From Heliopora coerulea (Eukaryota > Cnidaria > Anthozoa > Scleralcyonacea > Helioporidae), in assembly GCA_030142905.1 (NCBI GenBank), contig JASJOG010000559.1, forward strand, positions 50,015 to 114,014: 64,000 nucleotides of DNA, read 5' to 3'. The position numbers and the translations under genes were made by a program. The notes beneath the pieces were generated by a model, which was not told the origin of the DNA, made no database searches, and saw only the letters and a list, made by a program, of their open reading frames with translations. This document shows, piece after piece, positions 42,501 through 55,276 of this stretch. Positions within the stretch are counted from its first letter, which is position 1. Every line of letters begins with the position of its first letter.

Positions 42501-45500
42501 CCATTTATTTGTGAGGTTTATGGCACATGTTGATTGTTTATTGTTGTTTATTTAACTTCTACCAATATATAACAACAAAAATTTAGGCAAGAGTAATGTC
42601 ACACATTACTTCATTTATGATGACCCCTACAATTAATTATGTACAAAAATTTTACATAAAATTGTGTTCAAAATATTCAAAAACATTACAATAAAATATC
42701 AATTACACCAAGAAGGAGCAGCATTTGATGTCATTGCATGTTTGCATTTAACACAAACAGATTTCCATGTTCTGGGGCCTTTGCAACTGAAAATATTGGA
42801 TAAAACACTCATATAATAAGCTTTAAGTCCTTTCTTAAAAGAATACAGATTGGGATTCTTATATATAAGATCACTATCTAATATATTCCAAAGTTTACAG
42901 GACCTTAAAAAAAGCTTGACTGGAAGGTTGCTGTCTTAGAAAATGATTCTTCCAGCTTAATTGTTCCTTTGTTTGATGTACATCTCGTATTTCTTGATGT
43001 CGTGCTAGTGTTAATTGTCGGCTTGGTACATGTAGTCTATTTTTTAATACTGAAAACAAGGACAGCCAAGTGATATTTAGAATTTGTAAGAAAGTCTAAT
43101 TGTCCAAGCACAAACTGTGGACTAAACTCTCCAAGTTTAATGGAAACATTTAAAGGAAATACAGCATTGCAGGCTTTTTCATATGTTGTGTATTTATTCT
43201 AAGCTTTGTAATGAGTCAGTTAGGACGTTTAAGCATGCTGGGACAGTGATACCACTTAAAATAGTGGCCTGATTTTTCGCATTTGATTGAACAAAACATC
43301 TGTCATAATACATGCAGTCAACGTTGGGTGTTGTTCTTCCTTCTCTGAGATTCTTTTTAGCTACTCCAAATGACATACTGTGTAGAACAAAGAAGAAATT
43401 GAGGGTACTCAAGGGAGTAAAGCTTATTCGTTTCATTTATTTTGAATGAAAAAACGTTTCGTGACAACATGTTGTTGACGTTCTCGTTGTGTTTGCCCGA
43501 ACTCGTTATGATGATAGCGGAAAGTGCCTTGGCACAGACTATAATCGTATATACATATATGTATATCTACATAGTATTCGTCTTTTAGTGCTGACACAGC
43601 TCTATAGAGTGCTCAGTACAAAGATTGTAGTAGAGCAAATGTATAAAGTTAAAGACTATAACAGGGAGATAAAAACTTGATAAAACTTAAACCTATTTAT
43701 AATAAAAGTAACTCGAGTTTAACGCTCAAAGGCGATCATCAGTCTGATATATACTGTATATATACATATATGCATATACATACATATATACATATACATA
43801 TATATATACATATACATACATATATATATACATATATACATATATACATATACATACATATATACATATATACATATATATATACATATACATACATACA
43901 TATATACATATATACATATATACATATATACATATACATACATATATACATACATATACATATACATACATATGTAAATACAAATGTTAACTAGAAATGT
44001 CCTTTACGGCGCTACTTTAAGTTTCACGCTGCTAAGCGATCATCAGGCAACTGAGGATGGATCAATTACAACCATCCCTTTTATGCTGTCCCAGATTTAA
44101 TTATAGGTGCCGGTCATTACTTCCGTTTACGTCGTGCATTCCATAAGTAGTGCGTGTTGACATGTCGGCATTTGGTAATGATTTCTGATCTTTTGTTTGA
44201 CAAATTCGCTTTGTTCGCCTTTAGAATTTGCAGCTTTCCTTCCAAGCAAAGGATGCAACGCTTCGTTCCTTCTTTGTGTGCGGGGACGCGTTTCAAAATA
44301 GACCACTTTATTTCATAATTTCGGCAGGTTTTCATAAGTTCCCATACATGCTTAGATAATTCCGTGTCGTTGGCATACTTTTTGTCCCGGAAGCTTTTTG
44401 TGTGATTTCTGTACGGTGTTTTGAACTCACCAGATGTCAAACCAATATGCTGTTTTGTGTCTGCGTTGTCCGTTATCGTTATTTCAGCTTTGTAAATGAC
44501 GTTTGATACTAAACAATTTCCAGGAATAGGGCAGTCGTCTTTATCTCGGCAGTTGCATGTTGGAGGTGGTTGTTGCTATTGTGGTTGGTTTCTTGTTGAT
44601 GGTTTGGAAAGGATGAGGTCGTTGTGCTTATGAATGATGGTTTTCATGTTTGGTGATGGTTTATTTTTAGTTGACATTTATATTACGCTCTACCAGCCCT
44701 GGTGTTAAGCACTCCACCACGTTGATTTGGAATAACCATATTCCTGTATAGCTCCTAGTTATAGTCGAGCACTCTACCAAAAAGGCGTCCAGATAAAAAC
44801 TCAAAATGAACTTTAAGAAGATCAATTTCAACTATTCCTTGAAGAGCATCCCTCTTCACAATCTAGGTCATTACAGAAGATCCATCATCGAGAAAGTGGA
44901 AAGCGTCATTAAAAGAATGAGGTGGAAAGCACACTTCTTTCTGAACGGGGAAGGCAAATCAACAGCGAACACGTTTGGCCTAAAGTCTAAAAACAACCCG
45001 CCGAAAGTCAGAGAATTAAATGAATTCGAAGAAGATATGGTAAGAATGATCGAAAACCTCGATTTCCGAAACGTGTATGACGAATTGCTAAAGAACTTAA
45101 AAACTGATGTCAAGCAAATACAAGTTTCCCCTAACGTTTTTGTTTTTGCTGACAAAACGACGAACCTATATGAAATGACATCTGAGAAGTATAACCAACT
45201 GCTAAGCAACAACAGCATGAGAACATACAAGCTAGGAAGCAGCACAATAGAAGACGATATTCACCAAGAACTCAAGGTCATCGCGGACGATCTAGGCATA
45301 GCAAGCAGGATAGAACCAATGGCAAGAAAAACCAATCTTTCATTTCACTCAAGGACCACAAAGAAAATTTCGAGAAGAACCCAAAATGTAGACTTATCAA
45401 TCCGGCTAAAAGCGAATTAGGCAGAGTCAGTAAAGTCATCCTGGATGAGATTAGCTCATACCTCAGATCCATCACCTAAGTAAACCAATGGCGAAACTCC

Positions 45501-47371
45501 GATGCAGTCATCAACTGGTTCAAGAACATCCAAGAAAAACACAATCACACATTCCTTTCATTTGACATCGTCGATTCTTACCTATCCATTACCGGAGACC
45601 TCCTCAACAAAGCAATTTCCAGGGCCAGCAACCAAATCACCATCGCAGGCCAGCAGATAAAAATCATCAAACACACAACTACTATTCAACGAAGGAAAAC
45701 CATGGGTGAAAAAAGAAACTAACGGAACGTTTGACGTGACCATGGGTAGCTACGATGGACCGGAAGTATATGAGCTAGTCGGGCTGTTCATGTTAGATAA
45801 ATTGGGAGAATGGTTCGGGGAAAAGAACATTGGATTGTATTGAGACGATGACCTGGCCACATTAAAGAACGTAACTGGCAGACAGACAGATCAAGAAAAA
45901 CGATGCACGAGGTAGTTAACAGCCTCGGCTTAAAGATCACCGCCCAAACCAACCAGAGAGTGACGAACGTCTTGGACATCACCTTGGACCTGCGCAACTC
46001 AACGTATAAATCGTACAAGAAACCAAATGACGAACTTCTTTACGTACACAGCAACTCTAACCACCCGCCATCAGTTCTGAAACAACTACCAACCTCAATC
46101 AACAAACACCTATCAAAACTCTCCTGCGATGCCCCAGCTTTCCAAGAAGCAGTTCCACCATACCAAGAAGCCCTCAACCGCAACAACTTCCGCACGCACC
46201 TGTCGTATGAGGACGGCAAAACGCCCGAGAATCCCCCTCCTAACCGACGCCAGCGACATCGCAGTGTTACCTGGTTCAACCCGCCATACAGCAAAAACGT
46301 CAAGACCAACGTCGGCAGAAAGTTTCTCAATCTCATTGACAAGCATTTCTCAACAACCAGTAAAATCCAGAAAATATTCAATAGAAACATGGTAAAAGTA
46401 AGTTACAGCTCCATGACAAACATGAAAACCATCATTCATAAGCACAACGACCTCATCCTTTCCAAACCATCAACAAGAAACCAACCACAATAGCAACAAC
46501 CACCTCCAACATGCAACTGCCGAGATACAGACGACTGCCCTATTCCTGGAAATTGTTTAGTATCAAACGTCATTTACAAAGCTGAAATAACGATAACGGA
46601 CAACGCAGACACAAAACAGCATATTGGTTTGACATCTGGTGAGTTCAAAACACCGTACAGAAATCACACAAAAAGCTTCCGGGACAAAAAGTATGCCAAC
46701 GACACGGAATTATCTAAGCATGTATGGGAACTTATGAAAACCTGCCGAAATTATGAAATAAAGTGGTCTATTTTGAAACGCGTCCCCGCACACAAAGAAG
46801 GAACGAAGCGTTGCATCCTTTGCTTGGAAAAAAAGCTGCAAATTCTAAAGGCGAACAAAGCGAATTTGTCAAACAAAAGATCAGAAATCATTACCAAATG
46901 CCGACATGTCAACACGCACTACTTATGGAATGCACGACGTAAACGGAAGTAATGACCGGCACCTATAATTAAATCTGGGACAGCATAAAAGGGATGGTTG
47001 TAATTGATCCATCCTCAGTTGCCTGATGATCGCTTAGCAGCGTGAAACTTAAAGTAGCGCCGTAAAGGACATTTTTAGTTAACATTTATATTACGCTCTA
47101 CCAGTCCTGGTATTCAGCACTTTACCACGTTGATTTGGAATAACCATATTCCTACATATATATACACAAGGACGGCGGAGCGGAATTACGAGTGGGGGGG
47201 CTTGAGATAAAAATACAGCATTTTGTATGCTTCTCTGGGAAATTGCACAACAAGTGTTTTAAAGCGTAGTTGTTTCAACATTACATTTGGAAAAAAGTGG
47301 GGGGGGGGGCTACAGCCCCTGCAGCCCCCCCGGATCCGCTGTCCCTGATACATACATACATACATACATAC

Positions 47372-47465
<94 letters not shown>

Positions 47466-50400
47466 ACACATGTATATGTATATGTGTATGTATAGGTATA
47501 TGTAGTATTTAAATACGAGCAGGAGTGCTTTATCGGGATTTATTTCATGATTGACGGCATTTTCTGATTCTGGGAAAGGTTCGGTCGCCTTGTAATCTTA
47601 GTCTTAAGCTTCTTTTCCTCCAGGCGATGAAATAATGTCTCTAGTGTTCGTTTATAAATATCAGCTTGTTTGTAGGTTTAGTATTGTAATAATAACTTTA
47701 AAACCCAAACACCACCGTTTCTTATTCGTCTTGTTTCTTTTAACCCAAATGTGGAGTTTAAAAGATGCTACTGTTCGGGGTTTGTTCATGCTTTATTCAA
47801 GTGGATAAATCTTCAGAATTTCATGTGGTGAAAGAACTCTTTGATCGAGCAGTTATCCTTCAAACCCGTGAGGAAGAGATCGATACGTGTCCACCTCCGG
47901 CACCTTCAGCGACGAAGGTTAAACTCAGCGCTAGGGCATGAAACATTTTCAAGAAACAAAAAAATATCACTCGTCACCAGCCCATGCAATCGCCGCGTGA
48001 TTGTTTGTTCGCAGGAATTACATCATATATCCTGAGATCGATGGTAATTAACTTTAAAGTGGTAGTAGCGAAGTCAACTTGAACTGCATGCCGCTCCTTA
48101 GCCAGCTTGTTAAGAAGTACCTTGAAATTCAGGCATCCAGTTCTCCACCCAAGCCGCAGTTTAGCAAGACAGGACACTAGCAAGAGCACAGCTACGACCT
48201 GAAAAGGTTGACATGCTCGTATTTGTGGCTGACCATTGATAAAAACACTTTTTAGAAGCGCATATAAGTATTCAGTTTGATTTAAAGACTAGTTGTAGCT
48301 GGTAAAATAGCATTGCTATATTGCTATATAGCAATAATATTATATATTTTTTAGACTTTGTATTTTTGTCAGCTATAATTTATTTAACAGAAGATCAGTC
48401 ATGTGGGTTATATCAGTTTTTATCGTTGCAGTTTTCTGGTTCTTCGTGACCGCCTCAACTTATTCTCTTGAGTTAAATGAAGTGCTGAAACTCAGAATTC
48501 AGATTGAGTGTTTCATGACAAGATCCAAAAAGAATTTCCAACGGTCAAGCTGTTTTGTTTTCAAGTGACATTTAAGATCTCTTAAGCTTTGTTTATTAAA
48601 ATACTAGATACAGCAAATGGGGCTTTAGTGCTTTGTCCACGCGCCATCCTATACTTAAATAGTTACAAGAACTATGAAGGGAAAACCACTTTAAAAGTAA
48701 CCATACATTAATTCCAATATCACAAGTACAGACACTTGAGTTTTCTGTTGTTACTTCGTTGTTCTCGACATGAATCATCAACGAAGAAGTGAAATTGATG
48801 GTTATTTAGTAAGTTGGGGGATCATGTGATTAACAAATAATATGCAGTGATGTGGCTAACTTCCTGAACGAACCAGGAATAGTAATGAGTGAGAGAAAAT
48901 TAGAGTACTTAATCGAAAATTCTCTAAGTGCATGGCTATGGTAATGTCACTTCACCAGGTGCAGTAAGATGAAGGTGGCAGCCGTAATAAAGGATCAGTC
49001 AACAAACGTCAAAAACTTCATCAAAGAAAATATATAAATTTAGTTTCAGACTTTCAATGACGTTTTCTCATTCTCTCTTGTTATTGTCATAGCCAGAGAG
49101 TTTGTGTAACACAACTACGCGTCCAATGCATTTTTTTAACCATTTTTAAACAAATGCAGTATTCTAGCCAAACTTTTAGACACTTTCCATTAAAAATTAT
49201 CGCTTCAAATTATGGGTACTATTTGTTTAACTTAATAACAGCTACATACATTATAACAGCTACAAACCTTTTTACTTATCTCATCATTTGTATTGACAAA
49301 ATTTTTAGAAGGGAACATCAGCTATACAAACAGTGACAGGGATAGGATGATATGTCTGGATACACTTGCGGCTTATTATGTCCAAGAAGCAAAAAAAGAA
49401 AAAAATAAAGAAAGGAAAAAGGAGCTGTTTACACAGGTAAGACAATTGACCTAGTGTTAAATTGCTTGTAAACTGTGGCAGAATAGTTTGGAGTAAAATT
49501 GTGACCGCTAAAAGGTTAAATTAGATTTAATTAAAATCGTAACAAATAGTAAATTGTGAAAACATGATTCACGCTGCGGGACACTTAAGATGTTAGAACA
49601 AAAAACCTGTTGTAAACAACTAGTTATTATACTGGACAACAAAGAACCACTGTAAGCCAACCCTAAAGCCTAGGCTTGGCACTTGTCCGTTGGACACCGT
49701 CGAAGTAGGTTGTGAAATATACGTAAGGTGTGAAGAGAAGTCAGAGAGAAGTGGACAGATAGAGTGACGCCTTAATTTGCAAAATAAAAGAAAGATACTG
49801 TCCCTTGAGTGGAATCTACCGAATTAACGAACGAGCGCCGCACGACTAGACGAAGACTGTGCGACATAAACCGAACGTTCTGTATGAGGTAAAAAGTTAG
49901 CATTTAATGCTCCACCATACTCCGGAATAGCAACGGCATTCGTCTATGACGATTTTTATTGCAACGCGCAAAATGCTCTCCGCTTCATCCAGAATCCATT
50001 CCCGACTTAGATGTAGATAAAGAATGACGCGTAGGCAGTGAAAGAACTTGTAAAAAACCAAGAGAGGGAAAAAATGCTGAAACTAAATGCAGAAAGATCG
50101 TAACGTTTTGAGTGGAGCACCTTCGATTGAAACGTTAGGACTTTTCTGCTTTCCCTTTCGGCGGTTTTTCACCCATTTGATTTCCTATAATCCATTCCCA
50201 ATCAACTCTTTCCTGTTCTGATTGGTCTTTTATTATAGTGTATCTATTTGAACTAACGCCTGTCCGTTTTACTGCTTTATCAAATAAAGATGTCTGCACT
50301 GGGGAGATTCAGGTTTTTCCTGTAAAAACAGGTCTTTGACTCTGGCTAATGCCAAAACATTTTACTGCTCGACAAAGACAGATGTCTCGACAGAAAAAAT

Positions 50401-53400
50401 GTAAATATGTCGTAACGACACGTGAAGGTAAAATTTTGTGACTCTGAATTCTAGAGACGAAAATAACTGAAAAATTTGTTTGCTTAAACAGAATTAACTT
50501 CGCATAATTTGAAATTTCTTAGGGTGCTGGCAAGTCAATTTAAGTATACTATAGAACAATATTTTGTTACCGGGTATGAAATCGACTAAAAAATAACGCT
50601 CTCTAAAAACTTTTTACAAGGCTATTTGATCTATAAACTTCGATCTTCATCGGGTGTAATGGAATGAAACGGAACATCAAACATATCAGTAAAACTGGCT
50701 ACACTTTTAGTGTTTTACGATCAGATAAAGTGTGTGATCCGCCAACATTCATGGGGTTCTGTGACTGAATTCGTCTGAAAACAATTGAAGTATCTGTCTC
50801 TCTATATGAAGGACCAACGCCTTGAGAACTTTAACCTTTTCATGCATGGTTTTTTATTCTTTTGTTCTTTGTTCTCTTTTGCTTTAATTGTGTTCTTTCA
50901 TTGGTTCTTTTACTGTAATTTGTTGTTGTACGACAACGGCATACATGAAAGTGTTGAGGAAGGACTTTATTCGTATATTTTATATAAACCGTGATGGTTT
51001 CACTGTTCTGAAATAGCCACTCTTCATTCATCTGGGACCGGTTTTACGAAGCCCGGATAGCTTACATAATAGATACGTTCGAGAAATTAAACAGTGCTGT
51101 CGATGCTTTTGACAACCGAAATGAAATTTTATCAGCCGATTGGCGGCGATTACCACTGTCACGACTATAATCACAACTGATTATTTACTCTTTCACAACA
51201 AATGAAAAACCGCCAGAGGTTATTCATATAAAGCCAAATTATCCCGTGATTGTAACAAGATTAAATAATAAACTTCACGTCAATAAGGTTAATTATTTAG
51301 ATTATACAAAATATCGTTCAAAACTCATGTATTATGGTAACGTATACACTTGAATGTACTTTAGGTTTTAGCTTCGAATATTTATTTTGATAAATAATTC
51401 ACTCTTCCCCAATTCAAGTGAAAAATGAACAACTAAAAACATGTCCCCGAGGAGATAGCATAACCATATTAACGGAATGATTTTTACTTAAATTTAATTG
51501 GTATTCAAAATTTCAAAACAATTAGGTCAACTCAATTTAATTTATGAATAGTTAGTAACATCCTACTGAAGATAAGAATATCCTTGCATCTCTGAAAGGT
51601 CAGCCTCGCTTGATTCAGTTATCGTATTCCATATTAATCCAATGGGTACCCAAAGCACATTTTGGCTCTCCACGCTGAACTTTCTCTCGTTCTACAAAGT
51701 TATTTTTCAAATATGATGACCAGACGCTGACTGCATATTGTAATATCGGTCTAACGGGAGACAGGTGCAAAACTGAAAAACATTGGCTGTCCTTTGACCC
51801 TCCTGTTCTTTTTATTAATCCCATAATTCTATTGGCCTTACTTGGGACATTTTATATCTGGTTACCCCGCGATGGTTTATTTGCTACTATTAATCTAAGG
51901 TTCTTGGATTCTCTCATTACTTTTAATATTTTCTCAATAACGAATACATGGGTTCAAAGTTATTCCGTAAATGAGAAATTCGCACAGCTTCGAATAATTC
52001 TGTTAAATTTTATTTTGCACGTTCTACCCCAAACGTCTTTTGACGTTAAGTGTGTGTGTGAAGAATATTTAAGATTCAATTAGATGTATCATCTTTGTAA
52101 ATTAAAAGTAAGATAGGCCCAAGAGAACTACCTAGAGGAAGTCCCGAGCGGACGTTTAAGTGATTTAACCGTGGTGAATTACTTCCCCCTACTACCAATC
52201 TCTGATTTTTATTTGTGAATAAATATTAAAAATATAATATCTAAAAGTATAACCAATGATGTGTTTGTGGTAGCTTGGTAATTATGTTCTTAATACGCAC
52301 GCTCTCAAGCTGTTCTCTCAGAAGAACTTTCTGAGTCCCTGACGGGAATCGAACCCGTAACCTTCTGATCGCCGGTGAGACGCTCTAACCATTAGCTACA
52401 AAGACTCAGATGGTGAGCGAAGGTTAAATTTGTGTACTGGTTCGTATAGATGGTAGACATATGTCTACTGCTAGTCTGCTAGTCTATAAAAATAGACGAC
52501 ATATCGAGGCTTATCTGTGTGTTAAAGTCAATGTATTGTTTTAGCCACTTTGATTGGTTAAATTCCAATGCCCGATGAATTTTCTTCAGTTTCATGCCTA
52601 ACGAAAGGTAAAGTTTTAAATTTTCATGGTGTATCACATACTTTTTCTTGTCATATAATGTGGTTATTAATTTATTTCCTTTGCCAGTAGAAATGCCATA
52701 CATTTTTTCCATACTTTTACAATATTCTGACAATTCTTTTTTCACAGCCTTCTTCTCAGGAGCTAATGGATAGTCATTATGCAAATCATGTAACTCTTTT
52801 GGGTAATCAAGATCCACTTCTAGGATTAACCCTTTATTGGAATCTTTATTGTACTTATTAAGGTCTACATCTGATGGTTCCATCCATTGGAATCCATCAG
52901 TAGGAGGTGACATTGGAATCCATCAGTAGGAGGTGATTTTGTGCATGTTCATAGGCATCACTGGTTAAATGTTCGTCATTTAATATACTATAAAATTGTT
53001 CCTTTTCAGGCAACTTTGTTTCTTTGAACCTACAAAAGCTGTCCATATAATCATAAGGACAGACACCTTTCTGTTTCATAAGTTTCAATTCTTCTGTCGT
53101 TTTAAATATCTTAGAAGTGTATTTAAATGCATCTTCTGGGAGATTACTTGCCAGTCTTTCTAAACTGTTGAACATAAGTTGGAAACTATCAATAAATACA
53201 AGATGGTCACCCAGCATAAATGACATATATCTTTCCATGTTATTCGGTATTACATTTATTTTCTTTTTGAATTTGCCAATCTCTTGCATTATAAGATGGC
53301 TATCATACCCACGTAAATTATGGAATACTACTGGTATTTTCTCTGCCAATTTATAATTTATATTGCATTATTGGTGTGCAAAACCTCTGTATTTACCAGT

Positions 53401-54915
53401 GGTATGACAATGGTCTCTAACTCTAACATCAGTTGGATAATATTTCTTTCTACAAATATGGCATTCATCTGCTTGTTTAAAGTTCTTTTCATCTTCTTCT
53501 GTCATTTCCAGTTGTTTATTAAAATGCTTCTTCATGGTCTCTTTATACCACTTTTCTTCTTCCAGCATTCTTTTTATGAACTTATAAACAGCATTCTCTC
53601 CTCTGTACATTTGCACCAGCTTGCTAAACTGATCATCATAACAGCATACCACTTTATATGCATAACTGCAATCTTTATGCCTTTGATATGCACCTGAATA
53701 TGAGTTATCTGGTTTATTTTTAACGCCATGTATTTTCTCTACGATTGCTTCAAACTCAGCATAAATTACAAATGGTACTTCTAATTGCTTATGATAGTTA
53801 TTAAACTGTACCTTTTCACCTTTATTCGGCATCTTTATTGCTTGCTTTCCGTTTACCGTTAAGCAGGTCTTCTTATGTTCATCCAGAACATTCTCAGTGG
53901 TAAAACATTGCATACAATACATACAAAAGTGTTTCTTCTCTTTATGCATTGTTTGGTTATACATGAACCTATTAAAGTCATTTATTAGAACATAATGGTT
54001 CTTTATAAGTAGTAAATTCAGGACATTCTCATGCTTTTCTTTTGATGTATAAGTTGGAAATGGTGTTTTATCTTCATAGCCAAATACATTTACATTTATG
54101 TTGTTCTGTTTTTCCACCTTACAGTAATCTTTTACGGAGAAAGGAAATTTCACGTTAGTGTAATCTAATTTTGGTACAAATTCCTTGTCAGGTTTTTTTA
54201 ACTCTGTGGGTTCTTCTTTTGGGGATTTAAATGTCTAATATGAGACCATCTAAAGCATTCATTATCCTTATTTTGGATATTAATAAGGCCTTTTCTATGA
54301 TGTTGTAATGATGTTGACCACTGCTAAGCATATTTATGAGCACACTAATAAAGACAAGATTCCTACTGAAACATCAACTGATTTGTAACCGGTTGGATCC
54401 CGTTAAAAGCAGAAAAGTAACCCCATCTAAGGGTGTATGTTTTATTTTCTGGGGATGTCTGAGTTGCAGCAGGCAGAAATTAGAAAATGGCCAATTTTAA
54501 CAAAAATCGTCAATTCTACTGTGTCGTAGTACAGGGGGATTGACTCAAAATGGTCCAAATTCAGATTGTGTTCATGCCCCCAGTTACTATGCTACTGTTA
54601 ATGATGTAGTTAAAATGCGTTAGCTTGGTACATATATGATTTTAAGCGCATGCTCTCAAGCTGTTCTACTCAGAAAATCTCTCTGAGTTCCTGACGGGAA
54701 TCGAACCCGTAACAGTACAAATCGCCGACATATTGAGACTTGCAGACTGGCAGTACATATGTCTACCATCATTACGAACCGGTACATAAATTTAACCTTC
54801 GCTCACCATCTGAGTCAATGTAGCTTAATGGTTAGAGCATCTCACCGGCGATCAGAAAGTTACTGGTTCGATTCCCGTCAGGGTTTCAGCTAAAAAGCTG
54901 ACGCATTTAACTACA

Positions 54916-54964
<49 letters not shown>

Positions 54965-55235
54965 TTATTAATTATTAACATTATATGTATATGTATTATA
55001 TCGCTTACCTCAAAAAGTCACTACAGCCTGTTTCCTCTTGAGAAAGAATCTTCAGGTGACTGACCAGTCACCTGAAGATTCTTTCTCAAGAGGAAACAGG
55101 CTGTAGTGACTTTTTGAGGTAAGCAATATGATTCTATTTGCTCTATCTGTGCGATATTGAGCCCTCTTTGTATTTCGTAAACCAAAACGTTCACGTATAT
55201 GTATATGTATATGTGTATGTGTATGCGTATGTGTG

Positions 55236-55276
<41 letters not shown>

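Larger units (their letters stand above)
43982..47153. mobile_element. Penelope-like element 2 with inverted partial copy and direct terminal repeats
   Basis: A full-length but decayed + copy (44663-47153) has 83-bp direct repeats at its ends (44663-44745 and 47071-47153, starting atttttagtt). To its left an inverted copy of its last ~670 bp (about 44656 back to 43982) lies on -. Such pseudo-LTR plus inverted-tail layouts are typical of Penelope-like elements. It belongs to a different family from the pair at 11327-15376. Confidence 0.85.

Noticed and set aside
42700..43440. LINE-like coding on the - strand
   Set aside because: No RT motif or continuous frame could be supported.
43677..43994. 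Open frames of Tyr/Ile/His repeats on both strands
   Set aside because: They are translations of a microsatellite.
47270..47512. Open frames ending in SIYL repeats
   Set aside because: They read through a MITE G-run and a tetranucleotide repeat.
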